NCBI GenBank assembly: GCA_034437275.1
Contig: DAOTUD010000005.1
Span: forward strand, 1 to 64,000
Direction: 5' to 3'
DNA length: 64,000 nt
DNA from: TC-15 sp034437275
GTDB taxonomy: Bacteria; Chloroflexota; Anaerolineae; Aggregatilineales; Aggregatilineaceae
Shown one piece after another: positions 7,427 through 15,268 of the stretch. Within the stretch, counting starts at the first letter, position 1. Each line of letters opens with the position of its first letter. Below the pieces are notes generated by a model, which saw only the letters and a program-made list of their open reading frames with translations, made no database searches and was not told the DNA's origin. A program made the translations under genes and the position numbers.

Positions 7427-7845
7427 CTCTCGAACTCCTCGACCAGCCGCGCATGGGCACCGCGCCACATGATCGGCTTGCGCGTGAATTTGGTGACTTT
7501 GATGTCGGAAAAATGCTCGAACAGCCCGGCCATCGTGACGGGTAAGGTGTTCCAGGACTCGGAGCGAATCAGCTTCTCGAGCTTGTTCGCCGCATCCTGT
7601 GACCACGACCAGCGCTGGCGCAGTTGCTCGGCTTTGACCCAATAGTCTCGCTTTTCCCACGACTCGGCAGAGGATTCGATGCCTTCATAAATCTCCCGCA
7701 GGCAGAACACCAACAGCGCGGCCATGTCTTTGGCTTCGTCATCCAGTTCACTTTTCTGGCTGAGATGCCGCAGCAGTTCCGCCGATGTGCGGCGGAGCTG
7801 GTTCCGAATCTTGCCGGGGCTGTTGGGATCGACAACACGACTCAT
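7423..7845 (-). CDS. Conserved hypothetical protein, 140 aa, helical
   Basis: No function recognised. The protein begins MSRVVDPNSPGKIRNQLRRT, is predominantly helical and charged, and has no membrane segment or signal peptide. The stretch KDMAALLVFCLREIYEGIES and a Trp-rich middle (WEKRDYWVKAEQLRQRWSWS) are its most distinctive parts. The ATG at 7845 has GGAG eight bases upstream and is preferred to the GTG at 7854. Its TAG stop shares the palindrome CTAG with the end of the convergent LCP remnant. Codon use and GC look like its neighbours. Confidence 0.65.
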   Translation of the reverse strand: MSRVVDPNSPGKIRNQLRRTSAELLRHLSQKSELDDEAKDMAALLVFCLREIYEGIESSAESWEKRDYWVKAEQLRQRWSWSQDAANKLEKLIRSESWNTLPVTMAGLFEHFSDIKVTKFTRKPIMWRGAHARLVEEFES

Positions 7846-7935
7846 ACACACCACTCCACTTCAAGCTAGCGACCAAGACAGCCGTAACCTTACTGATAGA
7901 CCCGGTTTGTGTCAAGCATCAGCCATCCAGAGGCG

Positions 7936-9000
7936 TCAGGATGTGTCGGGTGGGGCCAACGCCAGCGCCAGGTCGATCTGATACAGGTTATCCTCTTGCG
8001 CGCGCAGCGTCAAATCGCCCTGCTGCCGTTCGGCCAGCAGATGTGCGACGTAAAGCTGCATTCGGTGCAATTGGGGCCGTCCGGCTTCACTCAGATCGCG
8101 GGGATTCATCAGGCGGAACAGCGTGGCGATCTCGGTCGCGTGCAGGTTGGGGGCCTGGTGCTGCAGCAGGATGTGGGCCTGGGAGTTGTCCTGGTTCAGC
8201 CGAATGGTGACCGGGATATCGGCGGGGCTTTCGGTGAGGGAAAACTCGGCCAGGATAAACAAAATTTTGTGCAGCGCAGCCGGGGCAATCTGTACGAGTG
8301 ACAGATCGGCAGGGGCATCATTCTGCAAGACAAGTTGTTGGGCTGGGAAACGATGACAGGCATCGCTGAGCCAATGCTTCACGAAGCGAGGCAACAGTAC
8401 GGGGTGCAGTTCGAAATCTTGCAGATTAGCTTCCAGATACATGATGTCCAGCGCGATCTGTGTGTACCGGCTGAGTTGGTTGGCGTTTTTGATGATGTGG
8501 CCCAAAAATTCGGTTTGTTCGGCGTCGGATAAACTGGCGCGGTTGTTGGACAACAACTCAGCGAAGCCCAGAATCGTGCTGAGGGGGGTTCGCAAATCGT
8601 GGGAGATCATGCTCAAAAACGCCTGCTTGTCCAGTTCCGGCTGGCCGACCAGGGCTGTTGTGTCGCGAAAGATGGTGAACAGGCCCTGCACCTGGTCCTG
8701 TTCCCGCATGATTTCCTGTTGCCAGTTGAGCCGTCCTGCCGAGCGTCCCTGCATGCGCAGGCTGCCCCAGCGGGTCTGTGCGCTGTGGTCGTCGAACGTC
8801 AGCAGCGCGGGGAGCTCAGGCACCAGGAAGCGGGTTTGTCGCAGCAGATCATCGACACTTCGGGGGATGCCCGATAACTTGAACAGTTCCTGAAAACGGG
8901 AATTTGCCAGGCGCACCTGCCCGTCGACATCGACGACCAGAAGGCCCTCATGTGAGACGTCATGCCAGCGTTGAAGCGCCTTCAATTGTAATGGATCCAT
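7936..9000 (-). CDS. PAS-containing histidine kinase-like protein with degenerate ATPase half
   Basis: A soluble 354-aa protein. Residues about 10-115 look like a PAS domain (GLLVVDVDGQVRLANSRF), followed by a good HisKA dimerisation box, FLSMISHDLRTPLSTILGF, with the phospho-acceptor His134. The C-terminal half sits where the HATPase_c domain should be, but the N-box lacks its Asn (ALHKILFILAEFS), and no DxGxG or GxGLG glycine boxes are visible. It may be a kinase-dead sensor or a very divergent ATPase. No response regulator is adjacent. Start uncertain: ATG 9000 is chosen because PAS begins soon after; ATG 9024 and GTG 9051 are alternatives. Confidence 0.7.
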   Translation of the reverse strand: MDPLQLKALQRWHDVSHEGLLVVDVDGQVRLANSRFQELFKLSGIPRSVDDLLRQTRFLVPELPALLTFDDHSAQTRWGSLRMQGRSAGRLNWQQEIMREQDQVQGLFTIFRDTTALVGQPELDKQAFLSMISHDLRTPLSTILGFAELLSNNRASLSDAEQTEFLGHIIKNANQLSRYTQIALDIMYLEANLQDFELHPVLLPRFVKHWLSDACHRFPAQQLVLQNDAPADLSLVQIAPAALHKILFILAEFSLTESPADIPVTIRLNQDNSQAHILLQHQAPNLHATEIATLFRLMNPRDLSEAGRPQLHRMQLYVAHLLAERQQGDLTLRAQEDNLYQIDLALALAPPDTS

Positions 9001-9129
9001 GATGCACAACCGTCCACGATGCCCCATTAAATTTCCATAACAGTAGTCCACTCTGCCAGAGTTTGCAATAAAAAAAGAATATAATCATGCTGCGCCGGAG
9101 TAGGGCAGGACTACGGAGCGGCACATGCA

Positions 9130-9167
9130 GCCCTCATCCCTCAGGGAGAGGGATTTAGGGTGAGGGC
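9130..9167. repeat. Short palindromic interspersed-type repeat
   Basis: GCCCTCA (9130-9136) and TGAGGGC (9161-9167) form inverted ends around CCCTCAGGGAGAGGG and TTTAGGG. On the minus strand it reads GGCCCTCACCCTAAATCCCT, a sequence type recalled as a dispersed intergenic repeat in many genomes with GC-rich intergenic palindromes. It sits between divergently transcribed genes. Confidence 0.45.
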
Positions 9168-9229
9168 CAGAAAGCCCAGGATCACGCTATTCTGCAGAGC
9201 TACTCAGAGTAGGATGCACCAGGGCTTTA

Positions 9230-9238
9230 TGCTATTAT
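9230..9238 (+). promoter_or_regulatory. Extended -10 promoter candidate for the phosphatase/DUF3090/kinase trio
   Basis: TGC-TATTAT (9230-9238) matches a TGn extended -10 with one mismatch, 29 bases before the ATG at 9268. No strong -35 is visible. Confidence 0.35.
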
Positions 9239-9267
9239 CTGCATTGATATCGGGAAAAGGGTAATCT

Positions 9268-9945
9268 ATGACAGAATTTTTGTTGATACGACACGCAGTC
9301 AATGACTGGGTCAACACCGGCAGATTGGCCGGGTGGACCCCCCATGTCAGGCTGAACGAACACGGGCGCAACCAGGCGGCAGCCACCGGCGAGCGCCTGG
9401 CTAAAGTGAAGCTGGCGGCGATTTTCGCCAGCCCGCTGGAGCGCACGATGGAGACCGCCGAAGCGATTGCCGCCCATCACGCCGCGCTGAACGTGACCGT
9501 GCTCGACGGTGTCGGTGAAGTGCGGTATGGTGAATGGCAGGGAGCCAGGCTGAGCGCGCTGCACCGGCACAAGTTGTGGTCCACCGTGCAGAACTATCCC
9601 AGCCGGGTCCAGTTCCCGGACGGGGAGACGATTCGCCAGGCCCAAATGCGCGCTGTGAATGCGCTCGAAGAGCTGATCCCGCGTTATCCCAAGCAGCAGG
9701 TGGTGGTGGTCGCCCACAGCGACATCATCAAGCTCATTCTGGCGCATTACCTGGGGATGCATCTGGACTTATACCAACGGCTGGATATTTCGCCAGCCTC
9801 GTTGTCGATCATTTACCTGGGGATGGACCGGCCCTATATTCGCTGCATCAACGACACCAGCCATTTACCTCCCCCCCCACCGTCCCCTCCCCAACCGGAT
9901 GGATGGTGGCAGTGGCTCAAATCTACGTTTAACCGGGGCGATTAA
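9268..9945 (+). CDS. Histidine phosphatase (MSMEG_4193-like phosphoglycerate-mutase family)
   Basis: A 225-aa member of the histidine phosphatase superfamily. The catalytic His9 is in FLLIRHAVNDW (RHA instead of the usual RHG). Other blocks are FASPLERTMETAEAI, the proton-donor region VRYGEWQG, and the second catalytic His in VVVAHSDIIK. The C-terminus ends in a Pro-rich tail and an amphipathic WWQWLKSTF segment, which might touch the membrane. It is the first of three same-strand genes that together match a conserved actinobacterial set (phosphatase, DUF3090, SCO1664-like kinase). The pairing of a phosphatase with a PI3K-like kinase suggests a shared phosphorylated substrate, which is not known. 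Confidence 0.85.
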   Translation: MTEFLLIRHAVNDWVNTGRLAGWTPHVRLNEHGRNQAAATGERLAKVKLAAIFASPLERTMETAEAIAAHHAALNVTVLDGVGEVRYGEWQGARLSALHRHKLWSTVQNYPSRVQFPDGETIRQAQMRAVNALEELIPRYPKQQVVVVAHSDIIKLILAHYLGMHLDLYQRLDISPASLSIIYLGMDRPYIRCINDTSHLPPPPPSPPQPDGWWQWLKSTFNRGD

Positions 9946-9976
9946 GCCTGCTCGTCTGGAAAGGTAAGCTAGCATT

Positions 9977-10492
9977 ATGCCAGATTCTGAAATCATCCTT
10001 GATCCTGTTGATTTTGTGACAATAGGAACTGTCGGGCCAAAGGGACGTCGTTTGTTCCACCTGCAGGCCGCACAGGGTGAGCGTCTGATCAGCCTGATTC
10101 TCGAAAAAGAACAGGCCCGTGCCCTGGCCGAAGCGCTCCAGGAACTGCTTGACGACCTGAACGAAAAACATCCGGCGCAGCCGGAGCAGGACGTCAACAG
10201 TGCGCACTGGGATATGTCGCTGCGCGATCCCATCGAGCCGTTGTTCCGCGTTTCGCAGATGGGCCTCGGTTATGACGAGGAGCGCGATAAGGTGATGCTG
10301 GTTGCCCAAGAACTGGTGAACATTGAAGCAGACGAGGTGGATACCGATCTGGATGCTCCCGCCCCGCAACTTGTCCGCATGTGGGGGTCCCGCGAGCAAA
10401 TGCGCGCGCTCAGCGAGCATACCCGTACCATTGTCAAGCAAGGACGACCAGACGCCAAAAGCAACGGTCATATCATCTACTACTGGACCTGA
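9977..10492 (+). CDS. DUF3090 family protein
   Basis: A 171-aa protein of unknown biochemical role, recognised by its opening region (IILDPVDFVTIGTVGPKGRR then LFHLQAAQGERLISLILEKE) and the C-terminal VRMWGSREQMRALSEHTRTI followed by VKQGRP. The family is found next to an MSMEG_4193-type histidine phosphatase and an SCO1664-type kinase-like protein, exactly as here. It is soluble with no signal. Its TGA shares one base with the ATG of the next gene, implying translational coupling. Confidence 0.88.
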   Translation: MPDSEIILDPVDFVTIGTVGPKGRRLFHLQAAQGERLISLILEKEQARALAEALQELLDDLNEKHPAQPEQDVNSAHWDMSLRDPIEPLFRVSQMGLGYDEERDKVMLVAQELVNIEADEVDTDLDAPAPQLVRMWGSREQMRALSEHTRTIVKQGRPDAKSNGHIIYYWT

Positions 10493-11271
10493 TGACCTCA
10501 CAGCCCAACGATCACCATTCTGCTGATAACGAACATCCGAATGATGTTGGCCGTGCCATGCGCTTGCTGGCCAAAGGGGCCATCAATGAATTGCACGGGG
10601 TGATGCGTTGGGGATCAAACTATGCGGCGTTGGTGACGGTGACCGATCTCGACAGCGATCCCCCACTGACGGCGACGGCGGTCTATAAGCCCCGCCGGGG
10701 CGAGCGCCCGCTCTGGGATTTTCCGGACGGCACCTTGTGCCAGCGCGAGGTGGCCGCCTACCACGTATCGCAGGCGTTGGAGTGGCAGTTTGTGCCGCCG
10801 ACCGTGCTGCGTGACGGGCCGCACGGCATCGGGTCTTTGCAGTTGTTCATTGAGCATGACCCGCAGATCAATTACTTCAATCTGGAGGATCGCTTCGTCA
10901 TCCGCTTGCGGCAGGTGGCAGCTTTCGACTATGTGATCAATAATGCCGACCGCAAGGGCGGCCATCTGCTGCGCGATGCGCAGGACAGGCTGTGGAGTAT
11001 CGATCACGGGTTATCCTTCCACCCGGTGCCCAAGCTGCGCACCGTGATCTGGGAATTCGCCGGGGAGCAAGTCGCGCCGGCGCTGTTGGCCCCGGTCCGC
11101 ACGCTTTGCCACCAGCTCGAAACGGCGGGCAGCGATCTGCGCCAGCAGCTTGCCGCGCTGCTGACCCCAACCGAAATCGACGCCTTGCTGCGCCGTATCG
11201 CGAACTTGCTGGAAACCCGCCAGTATCCCAAACCCGGTCCCGGGCCAAATCATCCCTGGCCGCCCGTATAA
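10492..11271 (+). CDS. SCO1664-family protein, PI3/PI4-kinase-like fold
   Basis: A 259-aa kinase-like protein. The probable ATP-lysine is in TAVYKPRRGERPLWDFP, the catalytic-loop motif is YVINNADRKGGHLL (Asp and His/Asn spaced as in PI3K-like kinases), and the metal-binding Asp is in WSIDHGLSF. All three are present, so it is likely active. Substrate unknown. The ATG at 10492 overlaps the DUF3090 stop (TGATG). Residues upstream of this ATG in the same frame would fall inside DUF3090 and are rejected. In Actinobacteria the equivalent trio lies near the mycothiol gene mshC; no such gene is seen here. Confidence 0.87.
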   Translation: MTSQPNDHHSADNEHPNDVGRAMRLLAKGAINELHGVMRWGSNYAALVTVTDLDSDPPLTATAVYKPRRGERPLWDFPDGTLCQREVAAYHVSQALEWQFVPPTVLRDGPHGIGSLQLFIEHDPQINYFNLEDRFVIRLRQVAAFDYVINNADRKGGHLLRDAQDRLWSIDHGLSFHPVPKLRTVIWEFAGEQVAPALLAPVRTLCHQLETAGSDLRQQLAALLTPTEIDALLRRIANLLETRQYPKPGPGPNHPWPPV

Positions 11272-11363
11272 TACTATGGGCGATGGGGTGAACCGGTAGC
11301 CCGGCGGATTGGGTATACCCTGGAACCTACGCCGCAAACAGCGGTTGTGAAATGAGGACTTGC

Positions 11364-12302
11364 ATGATTGCAGATGTTTCTGCCCGTGTACGCGACAATA
11401 TCAAGCGTGTTATTGTCGGCAAAGATGACGTGATCGACCTGATGATGATCGCCGTGCTGAGCGAAGGCCATGTGCTGCTGGAAGATGTGCCCGGCACCGG
11501 CAAGACCACCCTGGCCAAGACGGTAGCCGCGTCGCTGGGCTGTACGTTCCGCCGCATCCAGTTTACGCCGGACCTGCTGCCCAGCGATGTGACCGGCGTC
11601 AATTTCTTCAACCAGAAAACGCAGGAGTTTGAATTTCGCTCTGGCCCGATCTTGAGCCAGGTGGTGCTGGCCGACGAGATCAACCGCGCCACGCCCCGCA
11701 CACAAAGCGCACTGCTCGAGGGGATGCAGGAACGCCAGATGACCATCGACGGGGTCACGCGGCGGCTGCCCCGGCCTTTCCTGGTGATGGCGACACAGAA
11801 TCCCATCGAACTCGAAGGGACGTTCCCGCTGCCGGAGGCCCAGCTTGACCGGTTCTTGATGCGTGCCGCAATTGGCTATCCCACCGAGGAAGAGGAACAC
11901 CGGATTCTGCTGCGCTTCCGTACCCAGGACCCACTGGACACCCTGGAAGCGGTGACCGACCCGGAGGCGATCACGGACTTGATCGCGCAGGTGCGCGAGA
12001 TCCACGTCGCCGAGGCCGTGCAGGACTACATCGTGACCATCATTCGGGAGACACGCAACCACCACGAGATCGACCTGGGGGCCAGCCCGCGCGCGACCCT
12101 GGCGCTGTATCGCACCGCCCAGGCCCGCGCCGCGATTCATAGCCGTGATTTCGTGCTGCCGGATGATGTGAAATATCTCGCGCCGTTTATCCTGACGCAC
12201 CGCATCCACATCGACCCGCAAACCCGGCTGCGTGGTCGTCGTCCAGAGGACGTCGTGAGCGATCTGGTGGACACGATTCCGGTGCCGGTGGAGGAAACAT
12301 GA
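11364..12302 (+). CDS. MoxR-type AAA+ ATPase
   Basis: A 312-aa AAA+ chaperone-like ATPase. Walker A is GTGKTT in LLEDVPGTGKTTLAKTVA, Walker B is VVLADEINRATPRTQ, sensor 1 is VMATQNPIE, and the segment TFPLPEAQLDRFLM is diagnostic for MoxR. The family helps mature metal- or vWA-domain proteins and usually sits upstream of a DUF58 gene, as here. The ATG at 11364 has AGGA five bases upstream and is preferred to ATG 11352. It overlaps the DUF58 gene by ATGA. A TATAAT at 11267-11272, across the previous stop codon, may contribute a promoter. Confidence 0.93.
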   Translation: MIADVSARVRDNIKRVIVGKDDVIDLMMIAVLSEGHVLLEDVPGTGKTTLAKTVAASLGCTFRRIQFTPDLLPSDVTGVNFFNQKTQEFEFRSGPILSQVVLADEINRATPRTQSALLEGMQERQMTIDGVTRRLPRPFLVMATQNPIELEGTFPLPEAQLDRFLMRAAIGYPTEEEEHRILLRFRTQDPLDTLEAVTDPEAITDLIAQVREIHVAEAVQDYIVTIIRETRNHHEIDLGASPRATLALYRTAQARAAIHSRDFVLPDDVKYLAPFILTHRIHIDPQTRLRGRRPEDVVSDLVDTIPVPVEET

Positions 12303-13723
12303 GCTTTTTCGATTTCGACGATCCGGAAAGCAAGGAGCTTGGCCACCAGCCCATTGAGGAGCGCGGCGATACCTTGCGGGCCTTGATCGACCATCGCTGG
12401 CTGAACCTGGCGGTGATCGTGCTGCTGATCGCCATCTACGCGCAAATCCCGGAGTTGATGGCACTCGTGGCGTTCCAGGTCGTCGTGCTGTTGGCCGCCT
12501 GGCTGTGGAGCCGCAGTTCGCTGCGCGGCATTGTGTACCGGCGCGAATTTCCGTACCGGCGGCTGTTCCCCGACGAAAACCTGGACGTTCAGATCGCGGT
12601 CGAAAATCGAAAACTGCTGCCCCTGTCCTGGCTTCAGGTGGAGGACGAATGGCCCAAGCCGGTCAGCCCGACGGATGACTCGGCGCTGACCACCGCCGAG
12701 CACGACCCGGAGATCGGCTTTCTGATCAACACTTACTCGCTGCGCTGGTACGAGCGTGTGCGCCGCCGCATGACGATTATGGCGCGGGCGCGTGGGATCT
12801 ACGAGATCGGCCCGGCGTTTTTTGTGGCGGGCGATCCCTTCAGCCTGTTCGACCGTAAGCTCAAGCTGGAAGACCGCCACGAGGTGCTGGTGGTCTATCC
12901 GCGCATCCGCACACTGCCAGAGCTGGGGCTGCCATTGAAGGACCCGTTCGGCGACAAGCGTGTGCAGCGCCGCCTGTTCGAGGACCCGAACCGGACGATG
13001 GGCATCCGCGATTATCGCCCGCAGGACAGCTTCCGTCACATCCACTGGAAGGCCACCGCGCGCACCGGGGCGCTGCAAACCCGCGTCTACGAGCCGACCC
13101 GCAGCCAGCGCACCATCTTCTGCCTGAACGTGGCCACGTTCGAGCAGCACTGGCGCGGCACCTGGCCCGCCATGTTGGAGTACGAGATGGAGGTGGCGGC
13201 TTCGCTGGCGAAATGGGGGCTGGACGAAGGGCACTCGGTGGGCGTGGCGGCGAATGGCACGCTGGCGCACGCCGATCAGCCGTTCCGCATCCCGCCCAGC
13301 CAAAGCCGCGAGCAGCTAGGGCAAATTCTGGAGGCGCTGGCCGCCGTCAGCTATTTTGTGTCCAGCCCCTTTGACCGCTTTCTGATCGAGGAAAGCCCCC
13401 GGCTGGCCTGGGGCGCGACGCTGGTGGCGATTACCCCGTTCATGAATGACGCCATCGCGGCGAGCATCATGCGGCTGCGCGACAGTGGCCGCCGGATGGC
13501 GCTCATTGTGCTGGGCAAGGACGAGCCGCGCTACCTGCCCGGCGTGATCACTTATCACTTGCCGATCCAGGAGGTCCCGCCGCCGCCATCGCGTGAGGCA
13601 GGAGCTACCGAAGAGGATGTCGACGACTACTACGCCAGTTTAACCTCGCGCCAGCGCTACTTGCTGCGCCGTTCCCAAGAAAAAGAGGGCCAACATGCTG
13701 AGAAACCTGATCGTCCCGGCTGA
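12299..13723 (+). CDS. DUF58 domain-containing membrane protein
   Basis: A 474-aa protein with two membrane segments near the N-terminus (about 30-75), a periplasmic/extracytoplasmic beta region, then the DUF58 core with FEDPNRTMGIRDYRPQDSF and RHIHWKATARTGALQTRVYE at about 225-265, the signature of the family. DUF58 proteins have a vWA-like fold and act with MoxR ATPases, by family precedent in envelope or stress functions. Translationally coupled to moxR (ATGA) and overlapping the next gene by 29 bases, so the three genes form one operon. Confidence 0.9.
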   Translation: MSFFDFDDPESKELGHQPIEERGDTLRALIDHRWLNLAVIVLLIAIYAQIPELMALVAFQVVVLLAAWLWSRSSLRGIVYRREFPYRRLFPDENLDVQIAVENRKLLPLSWLQVEDEWPKPVSPTDDSALTTAEHDPEIGFLINTYSLRWYERVRRRMTIMARARGIYEIGPAFFVAGDPFSLFDRKLKLEDRHEVLVVYPRIRTLPELGLPLKDPFGDKRVQRRLFEDPNRTMGIRDYRPQDSFRHIHWKATARTGALQTRVYEPTRSQRTIFCLNVATFEQHWRGTWPAMLEYEMEVAASLAKWGLDEGHSVGVAANGTLAHADQPFRIPPSQSREQLGQILEALAAVSYFVSSPFDRFLIEESPRLAWGATLVAITPFMNDAIAASIMRLRDSGRRMALIVLGKDEPRYLPGVITYHLPIQEVPPPPSREAGATEEDVDDYYASLTSRQRYLLRRSQEKEGQHAEKPDRPG

Positions 13724-15185
13724 AGACTCGACCACCACAAAGCCGCGTCGTGTCAACCGCCGCCAGGAATATCTCCATCTCGCCGTCATTGGGATGTCCG
13801 CGCTGTGGTTGGCCCCCTGGGCGGCCATCACGCTCAAGCTGGTGTTGGACATCACCCTGACCGCTGCCCTGGGGCTGTGTGTCGTGCACCTGCTGCCCAG
13901 CATGGTCGTGACGCGCTGGATGCATCACCGGCGCATGAATGCCAACCGGCAAATGGCGCTGAGCCTGGTGTTGATGGGCATGGCCGCCGGCATTACTGTC
14001 GCCGCCACCCCGGCGTTGGCCGCCGTCCACAATGGCGAAGGAGAGCTGACGCTGGCTGTGTTGTTCGATTTTGAGGGGGGAACGCGCTTTCCGGCGGGGC
14101 CGGTAGTGCTGCTGTGGGTCTTCTGGCTGTGGTGGCGCGGGTCCTACCTGGGCCAGAGCTACATCACCCTGGTCCGCGCCAGTTTCGGCCTGCGGTTGGG
14201 CATCCTGGGCTTCATCCTGGCCCTGCTGTTTGGGCAGCACATGCTGCGCACCAACATCCTGACGCTGGTGCCGTTTTTCTTTTTCTTCGGCCTGATCGCA
14301 ACCAGCCTGGCGCGTGCCAACAGCCTGTACCTGGACCGGCCCCACCAGCGGACCGTCTTTGGGCGGGGCTGGCTGGTGTCGCTGATCAGCATTGCGCTGC
14401 TCTTGACGCTGTTCGGGCACCTGCTGGCAACGTCGCTGGTTGGCGTGGAAACGGACGCGATCCGCGCGGTCACGCGCGAGGTCGGCGAAGGCGCGGCGAT
14501 GGCGGCAGGGCTGATCGCCGCCCCGATCCTCCTGGCGTCACAGAAAGCCTTTGAGGTCGCCGACAAAGCGATGCCCGACGAGATGCCCGAAACACGCATC
14601 ACCATCGGGGAATCGAGCGACCGGGAACCGCAGCCGGATGACAGCACCGGCGACGAGTCCTCGCTCATCCAGGATATCATGGCGGTCGTGCGCAACGTGC
14701 TGATCGGCATCATCATGGTGATCATGGGGCTGATCGTGCTGGCCTTCTTCTGGTTCCTGTTCCTGATGCGCCGCGCCAACGAAAGCCTGGAGGGGGAAGA
14801 GCGCGAAAACATCGGCACCAGCGAAGTCGTCGGCAACCTGCGGCAGCAGTTGCGTGATGGCTGGCGCCGCCTGACCGATGCACTGGGCCTGTTCCGCCAG
14901 TTCGGGCTGGGGCGCGAACTGTTCGCTGCAATGACTATTCGCCGCCTGTACGCGCGCATGGAACGATTGGCCGGCAAGCGGGGCTATCCGCGGGTGTCGT
15001 CGGAGACGCCGTACGAATATCGCCACGATCTGCGGCGCGCGTTCCCTGACTGCGATGCCGATATCCAGCGCATTACCGAAGCCTATATTGCCGTCCGCTA
15101 TGGCGACGTGCCGGAAGACCCGCGCGTGCTCGAAGGGGTGCGTGCCGCCTGGGAGCACATCCAGGAAAGCCCCAATCCGGCGTAA
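13695..15185 (+). CDS. Multi-spanning membrane protein with C-terminal DUF4129
   Basis: A 496-aa protein. About eight hydrophobic segments occupy residues 25-360 (for example HLAVIGMSALWLAPWAAIT and IIMVIMGLIVLAFFWFLFL). The cytosolic tail carries a DUF4129-type domain: MTIRRLYARMERLAGKRG, TPYEYRHDLRRAFPD and ITEAYIAVRYGD. In related clusters the third gene is a transglutaminase-like protein (TgpA) with a DUF4129 tail; here the transglutaminase catalytic core is absent. It overlaps the DUF58 gene by 29 bases. GAGGG precedes its ATG. A strong bidirectional terminator follows 28 bases after the stop. Confidence 0.82.
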   Translation: MLRNLIVPAEDSTTTKPRRVNRRQEYLHLAVIGMSALWLAPWAAITLKLVLDITLTAALGLCVVHLLPSMVVTRWMHHRRMNANRQMALSLVLMGMAAGITVAATPALAAVHNGEGELTLAVLFDFEGGTRFPAGPVVLLWVFWLWWRGSYLGQSYITLVRASFGLRLGILGFILALLFGQHMLRTNILTLVPFFFFFGLIATSLARANSLYLDRPHQRTVFGRGWLVSLISIALLLTLFGHLLATSLVGVETDAIRAVTREVGEGAAMAAGLIAAPILLASQKAFEVADKAMPDEMPETRITIGESSDREPQPDDSTGDESSLIQDIMAVVRNVLIGIIMVIMGLIVLAFFWFLFLMRRANESLEGEERENIGTSEVVGNLRQQLRDGWRRLTDALGLFRQFGLGRELFAAMTIRRLYARMERLAGKRGYPRVSSETPYEYRHDLRRAFPDCDADIQRITEAYIAVRYGDVPEDPRVLEGVRAAWEHIQESPNPA

Positions 15186-15213
15186 CAGTGCAAGCCGCAT
15201 ACCGCTAAAATAG

Positions 15214-15252
15214 CAGCCGGGCGACATCTGCTGGATATCGCCCGGCTGTTTT
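15214..15252. terminator. Bidirectional intrinsic terminator
   Basis: CAGCCGGGCGA (15214-15224) pairs perfectly over 11 bp with TCGCCCGGCTG (15238-15248). TTTTGTTT follows on the plus strand, and CTATTTT follows on the minus strand. It separates the DUF4129 gene from the convergent TPR gene and can stop both. Confidence 0.9.
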
Positions 15253-15268
15253 GTTTAGCCACGCTGGC

